A stretch of DNA of 64,000 bases from Dipteris shenzhenensis (Eukaryota > Polypodiophyta > Polypodiopsida > Gleicheniales): NCBI GenBank assembly GCA_047967505.1, contig CM106538.1; one strand, 5' to 3'. Shown piece by piece: positions 9,701 to 22,100 of the stretch. The position numbers and the translations under genes were made by a program. The notes below the pieces were generated by a model. The model saw nothing but the letters and a program-made list of their open reading frames with translations, had not been told where the DNA came from and did no database searches. Each line of letters begins with the position of its first letter. Positions within the stretch are counted from its first letter, which is position 1.

Positions 9701-11636
9701 ACCTCAACTGCTGACCCATCGAAAGTAAAAGTAAACTGCTTCCGTTGCATGCTTGCTCGAGAGGTGTTAAAGATCATGACCTTGGTCTTGCCAAGGTTGA
9801 CCTCCAAGTCACGAAATAGACAAAAAACCTGTAGTGCATCCGGGTGTCGCTGCAAAGGAGAGAGTGTTTGCAGTAGTTTTGTCCTGGAGATTGCATTGGT
9901 ATCATAGCTGAATTTTTTTCATCACTCTTCTTAGAGCGTGACGATCCAAGAGCAGGAGGTTTAGCGATGCCACGTGTAAATAATTCGTGGTAACGTTGAG
10001 ATCCTCACAAGATTTTCTATTGGCGCAGAGTAGCTGTTTATGAACTTGCAAGACAAGCGTTGAGGAGCATTTCCAACGATTTGGTAACCGTGCAAGGCTA
10101 CATAAGCTTGTAGCTGTTGACATTTAGCGGTACATCATTCCAGCATTTGACGGAAGCGTGCATTAGTATAGAGGCTTGGATTGGCAACGCGAAAAGGCAA
10201 CGCAAAGCTAGATTGCTGGTGTAAAGCTTCAAATGGGTCTGAGCGTAGTGCGTGTTCTCGACGCCAGTACTCATAGGCTAAGCAGCCCGCTGAACTGCGT
10301 AAGGCGATGAAGGCAATGTGTGCGGGCCGTGAGCTTCACGTGTGGAGAATTTCTGACGGGATTCGTCACGGTGCTGCAGAAGTGACTAGGCGCACATAGA
10401 AGGTCCCGCGACGCGCGACGCCGACCAAGCCACCCAAGGTCTGAAACCTTAGGCTGACGTGGCAGCCAGCATGGTAGCCAAGCTGACGTGGCAGACACTT
10501 GCCAGCTGACGTGGCACTGATGAGGCACACATGTGTGATGGACATGTGGCAGGTGGCATGGCGGCCACACGTGTGAGATGACGTGGCAGATAGGCATGTG
10601 TGTGATGACATGGCATGCTTGCAGAGCTGACGTGGCAGGGTGATTGACACGTGGCAGCCAGTTGGCAGACCTGTGGTTAGTGTGACCTTGGTCAAGTTAA
10701 CTGCAGTCAGTTGACCCTGGTTAGAGATCTGGTCAGAGGACAGCCTAACCAGACTGTCTAATTAACTGGACTAGACTGGTCCAGTTAACCAGTTTGGTTT
10801 AGTTAGTGGCCAAGTTACAGACTAACTAGTCTGTCAATCTAACCAGACCCAGGACTAATCTAGTTAGTGTAACCAGCAGTTACTCATCCAGTTACTGTCC
10901 AAAAAAAAAAAGAGTTTTCCTGTCAGTTTTCACCTGTCAAAGGTACACTGTCAGTACTTTATCTGTCAGAAAAGCACAGAAAAAGCAGAAAAATCAGAGA
11001 TTTGCACAAGTATGCCTTTGTGCTCAGAAAAGGGTATCAGATGCATTCTCAGTGTTTTTTTTGCAGTAGCCAGGAAAGGGGCAATACAGTTGTTGATGCT
11101 TTGGCAACCTTGTGGGTTTATGCTTTGAGTTGAAAGCCCATTACTGGTACAAGTTGTGAATGCAATACACCTCTTGCTGAGGTATTTCTTCTGGGAAAGC
11201 AAAGGCTGAGTGCATCAGTTGCTTACATTGTGTGTGTGAGAGAGTTGCAATTCTCAGATTTTGGTTGCAGAAATGGCTTCACAGCAGCATGCCCAATCAT
11301 CCCATGAGGGAATGGGAGAGTCTGACTAGGTACAGCAGGCAGAGGCTATACAGATAAATAAAGAGAATGCCTACAGAGAGTTGATTACGCAGTTGGGAGA
11401 GGCAACAAGCGATGCCTTGTTTCGCAGGATGGTACAACCTCTTTTTGAGGAAAAACCAGAGAAGTGGAGCAGATCAGGAAGAAGTGGTGGGCAAAAAGAG
11501 GAAAAGAGCAGGTCCTCTTCCCAAGAAGAAAAAGGCGAACCATCATCACAGTTCATCCAGTTCGTTTTCTTCTTCTAGCTCTACCTCTTCATCCTCAACA
11601 TCACCTCCTTCTTCTAGATCTTCAAAGCCAAAGAAG

Positions 11637-11667
<31 letters not shown>

Positions 11668-14600
11668 CTAGCAGGAAGGCAGAGACTAAAGAATTCAAGG
11701 ACGGTGGGAAGTCAGTACGATTTGCCACTTACAATAGCCAGTGTGGCCAAGCTGAAAAGACAATGCAGTTCATAAGGCAGTTTGATGCTGCCTTCAGCTT
11801 GGAAAATTTCAGTGAGTCCTCAAAGCTTCGTATGGTTGGTTTACACTTGACTGGTATAGCCAGTGCATGGTGGATAGCTAAAACAGCCAACTATGTAGCC
11901 CCCAGGAAATGGAAGGACTTCAAGAAAGCTTTCTATAAGCAGTTTATTCCCAAACATTTTCCGGATCATGTCCTTATTGGTTGGGAGAGCATTCATATGG
12001 AAGCACAAGATATAGTTGAGTCTTACAAACAGAAATTTTGGGACGCATACTTGCAGGTTTCGCCTTTCAAGAAAATTTCTGACAAGACTCAACTTAGGAA
12101 GTACCGGGCTGGACTCACTCCAAAGATACAGGCCCGAGTGAACACTAAAGATACTAAAGAAATATCAGATCTTATGCATTCAGCCAATGTGGCTAGTCTC
12201 GTGTACACGCAGGATCCTTCTAGTATGCCTTCTCTACAGGTAGGGATACCGGGGGATAAAAAGCCAACGACCCTCAAGTTTGAAACAAGAGAGTTTCCCA
12301 AGGCTCAGAAGAGGGGATTTCAGCCTCGGAAGCCGAGGGGAAACTAGGTACAAAAGAAAAGAGGGTAAATGCTTCAGCTGCGGCAAAGAGGGGCATGTGG
12401 CTGCCCAGTGTCCAGAATAGCCTTCAACTCCGAAGGGGAAAGAGACAGAGAAGCCACGGGGACCGCATAAGCCAATGACAAGAGGAATTCGTGACATACT
12501 GGGTTATGTTTCAAACCCAAAGGAACGAGAATTGCTGCTATCATGGGGCAAAGTCAGAGACCAGCAAGTGCTGATTTTATTTGATCCAGAGGCTACTGAT
12601 AACTTTATATTAGAGGATCTAGCCCTGAGGCTGGGAACAAAGACGGAGGAGTTGGGCAGGGCTCTGGATGCTGACTAGATGTTCTGTGGGACCTGTGCCA
12701 GTCACTCCCTTGATAGGGAAGCTCTGTCTTCATGTACATAGTTATGTGGATCGGGAAGACTTTTTCATTTCTCCACTGAAGCATCATGATGTAGTCTTGG
12801 GTATGCCTTGGTTCCATCACAAGGCAGTAAAGTTGACTCTTCATGAAAGAGTGCTGGAGTTTGTACATAGGGGCAAAGTACATCGTGTGGCTGCTAGGAA
12901 TAGAGGGGAAACTATTCCCATTGTATCAAATAGTTCTGTTGGAAAAGAAATAAAGTCTGTAGTTTCAGCTTACATGGTTTTTGTAAAAGAGAGATATATG
13001 GAAATGCATGCTGAAATAAGTGAGGCAGATTATAATAAATTTCAGTTTCTTGAAAATTTTAAAGATTGTTTCTCTGACGCTTTACCAGGGGAGCTACCCC
13101 TTGAGAGACTTGAGGATCATGGCATATAACTCATTCCTGGCAGTGAGCCACCCAATAGACCCCCATACAGAGTAAGTGTAACTCAGCGAGAGGAGATTAT
13201 GACTCAGGTGCAGGACTTGTTGTCCAGGGAGATGGTCTGACTCAGTATGTTTTTCTCCTATCCTGAAAGTTTCTCTGTCATGTAGAGCATTGACATGTGC
13301 CAAGGCATAGTCTAGGACACTGTGTCCCCCGTTGGTGGAGAAAGATGTCATCTTGTCAGTCCTTGGAAAGAGGTGTTAAAGATCATGACCTTGGTCTTGC
13401 CAAGGTTGACCTCGAAATCATGGGATAAACAAAAAGCCTGCAGTGCATCTAGGTGTCGTTGGAGTTTCTGGGTGTGGACGACAAGAGTGCCACGTCATCT
13501 GCATAAAGAAGAATCCTGATGATGATCCCGGCAAGTGAGCAACCGGTCACTCCGGAAGCCCCCATGAAAGTCTCAAGCTCATCGATGTAGAGGCCAAATA
13601 GGGTTGGTGATAAGGGACAACCCTGTTTGACCCCTATGGTACTCATGATCTCATCTGTCCAACCTGCGCCTGTCCGAACTCGGCCTGAGACTCTCTCATA
13701 AAGTGCCATGATTGCCCAGATGATCTCCTGATCAAATCCCAGTGTCTGTAGGCGTGTGATGAGACGAGCTCGAGGTACTGTGTCAAAGGCTTTGCGGAAA
13801 TCCACAAAGCAGCAATATACCCTCTCCTTATGTGATCTGGCCTCCTCAATGACACTCCTGAGTGTGAGTATGTGATCCATAGTCCCATGGTCTCGCCTGA
13901 AACCGGCCTGACCCTCTGCTCTGAGCCCTCTCATCTTTGCGAACAGGCTCACTGACACATCCAATACTGTTGCATAGATCTTGGACATCAGATGTCCAAT
14001 CATGATAGTCCTGTAGTTACTCGGGTCCATGGGATCCCCTGCCTTGTGGATGTGGGTGATGGAGTTGAGTGTCCAAGTGCGGGGGAAGCCAAGGCAAACA
14101 GCGTCATTGAATAGCTTTGCTAGGATCGGGGCTAACGTGTCGATCCCATATGCGATAAACTGAGTGCATAGCCCCTCGTGATCCTTAGCTCAGCCATTGT
14201 GCAGTTTCAATGTCGCGTCCTTGACTTCCCCTCTGGTGAACAACGTGCAAGTGGTGGGGCGAGGTGTGTGTATGAGATCTGGAGTAGGGTGGTGTGGGAC
14301 ATCATAAAGATGGCGTGCATACATGTGCCAAACTCTCGTGTCGGTGAGGGGTGATGGAGACCTACGCTCCAGGAATCTCCGCCAAAAATCCTTAGAGTTG
14401 TTGCTGTACAAGATGTTCAGCAACTCCTTCTCATTTCGACGAAGAAATGCCTGCTTCTTTCGATGTACGAGACGTCGGTACTTGCGTACCGTGTCTGGTG
14501 TGTTCGGGAGGTGACATATGGTTTCAAGTCAGAGTTGTGGGCGATAAGCCTTGCACTCCGCATCGTACCAGTTGTTGCAGGGTACAGAACCAAGAGGTGG

Positions 14601-17600
14601 TGGTCTAGTGGACCGTGTGGTGTGGGGAAAGATTTGGAGGGCAGCTTCGTGGAGTGTGCGACTAATCAAGGCAACACAGTCCTCTATGAGTGGTATGTGA
14701 TTGATGTAGGTTAGGAGTCTATTTAGGCGTCTAGAGTAGGCAGGGGAGAGGCTGTGATCAAAGTGTATGTCGTGGTAGGTGTCATGCTTCCTATGTGGTG
14801 TGGCTAAGCGTGGGGTGGCGATAGTGAAGAATAGGTATGTGTGATCAGCTTTTGGAGGGAGTGGTGCTACGGTGAAGTCGGTGATACATGAGGTGAAGGT
14901 AGGGGATCCCATGATGTAGTCTACTACACTAGTGCCCCCCTCATGTCAACCCTAGGAGGGGGGTGTCGATGTGTGAGGGTGCTGCGAGCGAGGGCATAAG
15001 TCCTGTGATAGGCATTGGTAGCTGTCGACATGTACATCCGCGGAAGTCTCCTGGTTGTGGCCTTGCGGCAAATAAGTGCCATAGTCATGCGGATGTGTCG
15101 TGCATTTGGTCAAGTAAACCTGGAGGTTTGCATGATTTGTCTCTTAGTGCACTGATGACGAGTTTGGTGTGTCTCTGGCTCTAGCTCTGGTCCTCATGGT
15201 CACCGCCTTTGTGAGCCTTCCCGATCATTGTTTGCTCGGAAAATTTGTGATCATACTTCGAGCAGCGTTTAGATATGTGCCATGATCTCCCCTACGCACT
15301 CTGAGCAACCCCTCCTTGTGCCGTATGGCCTCATGTATGAAAGCTGCCAAACACCGCTGGTCTGGGTAGGGAGCCGAAGCCATCCTTGAAGAGGTAATGG
15401 TACCAACCACTGATCTCATAGTACACCGGGCACTTGAAAGCGAAATGCTCCTCTGACTCGATCTCCTGGGAATCACACATGGTATAGATGCGGCCCTCTA
15501 TGGGTATGCCCTCCGTTACCACTCTCTATATGGAGGGGTTGTGATGAGACCCGAAACTACCCAATCGGGATCCTCATGGAGTGGGGGAGGTGGCTCCGCA
15601 TGCATCTTGGTGGGTCGATGAAGCCCTCCTCCGAAATCTGAAAGGGCGCGCTAGGGCCCTTGCTAAGTGCGATGCTAAGCTAATTCAAAAATCAAGTTTG
15701 AAAAAATTGAAAGCTCAAAATTCGAATCCAGGTGCCATGGTGGCATTTTGGTAGGGTGCAAAGATGCTAGGGATCTGCATCTATCGAGTTTCCTCTTGTT
15801 GGCGAAAGACGTGGGCAATGTCAAGAGTGACGCCTCGCCTCTGGCGGTCTCTATGAGGAGAGCGGAGATGGGCGGGACCTCGATTGTGTGTGCTCTGGTC
15901 ACGCTTCGTGGCATGCGTGGTCTCCATGTCCCTCACTTAGCAGCGTTGGGTCATCTCTCCCCGCTGATTCACATTGCCCTTATGTCATCTAGCTCTTCCT
16001 CCTCCACCCGCTATGTCTTGGAGCTAACTCAAATGCATAGTATGTTGTTGTACTCGGTCTACCTCAGCCTCCTGCATCATGGTCCCCTGCTGCTCCTCTT
16101 TGATCTGTTGCAATAGTGTCTCTTTGTGTCATCGCATCTCAATCAGATAGAGCCCAAATGCAAACTTGGTCTTGGAAGTGGATCAATCGTGGCATTGGAC
16201 AAAGCCGTGCCCCTCCTGATAAAGGTAATGGTATCATCCATGGATCTCATAGTAGGTTGGGAAAACACCTAAGGAATGCTCCTTTGCTCTCCCTACCTCA
16301 ATCCTCAGTTGATGGAACTCTATCCAGTGGCAATCCTTAGTGCATGTGAGACTCCTCTATCCTCAAGGTACTGAGGTTTGATGATGAGTCCATTCCGTGA
16401 TACTCTCAAGAAGCGGTCGTGATAGAACTGATGAGGAGCCCCCTCCCCCCCCGAAAAAAAAAAAAGTTCGAGACGTATGGAGCTATAGGAGATCCAATTG
16501 TATGATATGGTTATCTTGTCTCGATATGCTCATGCGGTGCATCCATATTATACGAATGGGAGGAAGCTGGTCCATTTGAATACCGTGACTGGCAAACCAT
16601 GTGGATACACGTGCATACCATATTGTACCGCCCCTGCTCTCTGCTAACCGTCTAGATGACTCTAGTAGCCTCAGTAGTCTGCAGTGGGGTAAGGCCCAAA
16701 CTCTGTGGAGGAAAGTCGCTGTTCGAAAATTGGCATCAATCTGGAGAGGTGTCATGGCGAAGTCTGCCTACACTATTTGATGGGGGACTGAGGGCTTACT
16801 CCGAATCATCCAAGACCCCATAATCACCTGTAGCTGCTCAAATCTCCTCAACTCTGGACATCGTGGTCGGCCTCACTAGGGTGTCGAAAAGCTAGTGCTT
16901 CGTTGGCGGATCTTGAAACGCATGAAAGCATTGCCTCTCTAGCCGGGCTAAGGCTCCTTGTCCTCATGTGAGTCGTGCCCTGGTTGAATGGGTCATTGTG
17001 AAAATTGGCCCTATGAAGACTGCTCCCTGATATGTGTAAGACTGCATTATGTCCATTGTCTCACCTTGGTAAGTGAAGCTATGATGGTGGAGTATTGCGA
17101 GTGAGGTGTTGAAGATCATAACTTTGGTCTTCCAAGGTTAATTACCAAGTCTCTCTCTCTTCAAAACACGTCTAGGGCCTCCACATGTCTCTACAGTCCC
17201 TCTATTGAAGATGGTACGAGGACTAGCAATATCTGTATCATCAAATCAGCCAACAGTGATCCCTCAATAATGGATGTGATCTCATCAATGTAGAGCCCAA
17301 AGAGAGTTGGTGAAAGGGGGCATCTCTGTTTCACCCCGATCGTGTTCTCAACCCAATCTGATAAGCCTCTTGGGGCACGAACTCTCCCTCTGACGAACTC
17401 ATATAGGTTCATCCTCTTGATGTTGTGACTTCGTGGACTCCCTAGTCCAAATTCTTGACTTAGTGATCTCAGGGTGTGATCATGTCCTTCTTAAGCATGT
17501 CAACATGACCTAGTGATCTCCAACTAGTGACCATGGCACTTGAAGTCTGTCACCCTAGTGAACTTAAGTTTCACTACTAGCTTTGATGGCGCCCTTTGTG

Positions 17601-19123
17601 GTCACCTTCAAGCCATCCTAGAACTTCTCCGTTGCCACTACCATTCACTGTGCTAGTGAATATGAACTCAGAGGGGGTTATCCTGCCGTGTCTGTCTTTT
17701 GCTTTGTCTATGGCCCAAAACTGTCATCCAGCAGCCTGTGCACCATAGGAAGGTTTAGGACTACCTCTACTAGGAGGAGGAGGTTCAGGAGGTCATTACC
17801 CAAACCATAGTTTTTGGTCATGTATAAACCAATGATGGAGTATCTAGAAGAAGTTTATGACATTGTGTTTGATGGTATGGTTGGAACAATAATAAGCTCT
17901 CTGAAGAAGCTCATGATAAGAACTTGCTGATCAATCTTTTATAAAACTCATTTAGCATTTGATTTTTCAATACTTGTATTTTATTGCAGGCAGTGCACCA
18001 AGGAACTGACCATGCGCGTGCAGCTTTGATCTATGTAATGCTAGGTCTTTCAGGGCATATGGATGATGTTCTCACAATGTACAAGGTAGAGTACAATATA
18101 AGTTTTAGATCTACATGAAGAATTAGATTACATGGTTTTGCAATCCTAGAGTCTGACTTTTGTTTATCCTTCTGTTTATTTAAAAACCCCAATAAGCAGG
18201 AGGCAAAGCACAAATTGATATTCCTTATAGAGATGCTGGAACCTTTTCTCATTCCTGCCATAACTCCGGTAAAGAATACAATTGCATTTGGTGATGTGTC
18301 AGCAGTACTTACAGAGAAGCAGGAGCATACCTGTGCTTTGGCACTTGATCTTCTCCGAACTGCTGTTAACAAACCAGGGGTTCTTCCTGCCCTCGAATCA
18401 GAATGGAGGCAGGGCCGTGTTATGCCAAGGTTGTGTATTCAAGGGATTAGAAAGTTCATGCTATAATGAATGTGTCTTACTAAATTCATGTAAACGTGTT
18501 TGTCATTTAAGTGTGTCTTTTTCAACCAAATAAATCAAAAATTCATGTAAATTTGTTTGTCATTTAAGTGTGTCTTTTTCAACCAAATAAATCAAAATTT
18601 CTCTAAGAAATCAAGAAGAGCAACTGCTTTAGCCATGTTACCTGACAATTGTGATACACGTATGCTGATGGCTGCAGTGGCACTCCTTCTTAGGTCTGAA
18701 TAAGAAACAAAGAGGCATGAGCTGCTGCTATTCAGTCCATTGTCTTCTAAAAAGTAGTCGCATTGGCTAATTATTGTAGATGTAAATTAAAACCTAAAAC
18801 CAGCTTTCAGGCTAAAGATTCGTCTCATTTGGTAGTCTAACATAGATGCTGCTCTGGATTTCATTTAAGTACTGTAGTTTTCTTAGTCTTACAAAGTTTG
18901 AATAATATTTTTAGATATTTCTCACCCACTTGCCCCCTAAATTTTAATCGGGTAGACAAGCTTATTTTCAAAATTACAGTTGTCCAAAGGAGTCTCAAAG
19001 TGAGTTCATACAACTCTCATAGTGTATAAAAGAATGCATTAGTGCTTTGTACGCATGTGCCAGACATAATTGCAATAACTTGTTGATATGATAGAAGCCT
19101 TGGATATTTCACAAGTACTAATA

Positions 19124-19159
<36 letters not shown>

Positions 19160-22100
19160 CACTATGCCATCATCTGGTGGTCTCACTTGTTTCCCGCATG
19201 GTGGAGGGACAAGCACAGTGGACTACCTATTGGGTCCCTCGGCCTTTACCTCGTGGATATACGACTTTATTGTGCCCCCTCCCCCACTTGGTGCTGATCA
19301 CTTGTACTTAGCCTTTTGTATCTCTACCACTATGCCAGTCACAAGGAGGGTCCCCCCCACGCCCACTCGTGTACAGGCTCACTTTGATCGTTCCCTGGAC
19401 CCCATCTATGTGAGCAACCTGGCGCAAGGGCTTCCAGCCCTACTACTTGGAGATGATGTAGACCTCGCCCACGCCTCAAACACCCTTGCCACGTTGGTCA
19501 TGGACGCAGCCATCAGGTCTTTCCCCACGACTCGATCTACACGTGCCTTACTAGGGAAGATGCCACAGAATCCTTGGTATGATGATGAGTGCAGAGAGAT
19601 GAAAGCTCACCTCACACGTGAGCAAGCCCTTGGCCACTTGACATCACTTGAGGTACAACGGATCTCACGGTGACTGACATGCCGTAAGCGACGGGCCTTC
19701 CTCACCCACAGAATGGACGAGGTGATCAGCTCATTTCGAGGGGGGGATCCCACCATTGGCTGGGGTCTTCTATCGGAGGGGAAGCTACCTATCCCCATCA
19801 CAGACCCAGATGTTTGGCACACTTATGCATGCTCTCTTTATGATGTTCCGATGCAGGCACCACCTGATATGTCCACTATGCCCAGGCCCACCACTTGCCA
19901 CTTGTTCACTGCACAGAATGTGCGGGCTGCAGTTAGCCGGCTTCATAACCAGAGAGAACAAGACCATGAGGGGCTACAAACTGAGCATTTCGATCATGGA
20001 TAGGAGGTTTTGGATCCGGTCCTAGCGTAGATGCTCAACCATGCCATGTCACGGCTTCCCACCCTCATGGAGTACCACCACCATTTTATCGATACGCAAG
20101 GCGGGTGACCCCATGGATACTGGGAACTATTGCACTTTCATGATTGGCCATACGCTGGCCAAGATCTATGGATCGATACTAGAGAGAGAGATCAACAACC
20201 ATACAGAGGCACATGGGCAGCATGCTCTAGGGCAGGCAGGTTTTCAGAGATAGCACTCCACACTAGACCACATCTTCACCCTGAGGACTAACATCTCGTT
20301 TTTTGTCATACCATGCATGATATGGTGTCATCACATAAAGTGCTTTGATGGGACACCTATTCAAAATGTGTGTGGAGCGATAGTGATCCTTCGACAACAA
20401 AGTCCATGGTAGTGATGCTCTAAAGTGGCCTGACTGCCGTGTTGCCTCCTAGTTGCTCCGTTGCCCGTTGCTCCTCCGCCCCTCCCCCTTTCCGCATTGC
20501 CACCTCTCCTCCTCGCCACCCTTCCGCCTCGCAGCTCCTCCGCCCTTACTTCTCCTCCATCCCTCGCCGCTCCTCCGCCCCTCGCCGCTCCTTCCGCCCT
20601 CGCTCCGCCCCTCCTCTTCGCCATTTCGCGCCCCGCCTCTATCCCTTCTGCCTCCCCCGCCAGCGCGGGCCCCCCCTCGCCATTTCGCCTCCCCCTCTAT
20701 CCTTCCACTTCGCCTCTCCCGGCCTCTTCTCTGCCCATCTTCCTCCTCCCCCTGCACCTCCACCCCTTCACTCCCTCCTAAACCACCTCCTCCTAGGGAG
20801 GACAGTGTTTGGGAGGTGGTAGCCAGCATCATGGCTTGGAACATTTGGGTGGCTCGCTGCAGTCTTGTGATGGGTGAGTACCTGGTTCCACCCTCGGCTA
20901 CCCTAGTTGCTATTTGGTAGGATATCATTTACACTCTACGGTCCACCTGGGAGTGTGGGACTCCAGGCTCTAGGGCAACTATCGAGATCTTGGCCTGCAA
21001 GATTTTTCTACATCTTCACCCCGCGAGGGATTCGCAAGCTGTATAGTCCCCCCATTTGGATGTTAGCTCCAGTTCCAGAGATCCCCTAGGCAGTGAGCTG
21101 GGTTTCTCTGGAATAGGCCGGTTCTTTCTTTCAGCGTTTTCCAGGTTTTTTGCCATACTCAGCACCTTCGAGGCTGCTGTCTTGTATGAAATCTTTCAAG
21201 CATTAATAGAAGGTTCCTTTCTTTGAAAAAAAAAAAGAAAAAAAAAGTGTGGAGCACATAAGTGCTTCTATTCAAAACCTATGCGGCAGCCCTTTGCATC
21301 TCCGTTCTCCATGATTGACCTATTCTTCTGCTTAGCCACTTCATGATGGTGAGGAGTATATCCAACCATGCATTGATAAATGATGGCTTTCTCAGCCAAG
21401 AAGTTTGTTAATGCCTTGGACATATACTCCTCCCCTCGATCTGAATGTAGAGTCAGTATCCTACATTCAGATTGATTCTCCACCAAGGCAACAAAGTGCT
21501 TAAACACAATGCATACTTCTGTTTTTTGCTTGAGAGCAAACATCCAAGGAAATCTCTTGAAGACATCTATGAAAGTAGCAAAATGGAAATGACCCCCAAG
21601 AGATTTGTGTCCGCATCGGACCACAAACATCACTGTGAATGAGCTGTTATTGCTTGACAGCTTGGACTGCACCATCCTTAGAAAAGAGAATCCATGCGTA
21701 TTACCCAAAATACAGCCCTCACGAATGTGCTTAGGAGCCTTTTGCAAATGAGATAAGGCATCCATGATCTTAATTTTTTGCAATAACATAAGACTGCCAT
21801 AGCTCACATGCCCAAGTTGAGCATGCCATAACTCTACATCCTGCATGGCACTCCAGAGAGAATAGTTAGTGCCTTACAATTAACTCCTGGGAAGCACTCC
21901 GAAATCATCATTGAGGTTGTCCTGAGCCATTCCAAGCAAATGAAAAAAGGCAACAAACTCAAAGTTCGCGTGCTGATGAACACCCTGCATAGCCAAAGAT
22001 GTGCCCACTTTCAAAGCCAATACTTGTCTTGAGGATCTACCTCAAAATAGTCCACAAAACTCCCTTGCGGAGATGTGTATTGCATACTTAGAATCTCTGC

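Larger units (their letters stand above)
8086..9900 (-). mobile_element. Non-L1 LINE copy B, 5'-truncated
   Basis: Minus-strand LINE copy of the same lineage as A. It keeps the end of the RT (DLEVNLGKTKVMIFNTSRAS near 9760-9850), the middle region and a long C terminus. Its 3' end at about 8086-8110 is a CTTT-type tail preceded by the conserved hairpins AGTCTTCGGAAGAC and AGACCGATGGGTCT. The 5' break falls near 9860-9900, inside the RT. Confidence 0.88.
11273..13230 (+). mobile_element. Ty3-like retrotransposon, 5' half only, decayed
   Basis: Plus-strand element keeping gag, zinc knuckle, protease and the first part of the RT. The likely gag start is ATG 11273 (MASQQHAQSSHEGMGESD), followed by an in-frame TAG. 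The sequence stops within the RT N terminus near 13230. No paired LTRs were found, so its ends are unknown. The upstream bZIP-motif array and inverted-repeat tract probably belong to the same element. Confidence 0.75.
13365..14943 (-). mobile_element. Non-L1 LINE copy C (endonuclease end to RT)
   Basis: Minus-strand copy containing the end of the endonuclease (MGSPTFTSCITDF near 14880-14910), the linker (NNSKDFWRRFLERRSPSPLT) and a fairly complete RT. It lacks everything after FEVNLGKTKVMIFNTS, so its 3' half is missing, and it abuts 130 bp of unassigned sequence next to the Ty3 fragment. The linker region closely resembles the plus-strand copy at 62900-63610. Confidence 0.82.

Noticed and set aside
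11031-11044. GGGTATCAGATGC as primer site of the first Ty3 element
   Set aside because: Two mismatches to the Met-tRNA type and no LTR end (CA) next to it.
20449-20928. Long open frames on both strands rich in Pro/Ser/Arg/Gly
   Set aside because: They follow from the C/T-rich low-complexity composition; overlapping frames on both strands are equally open.
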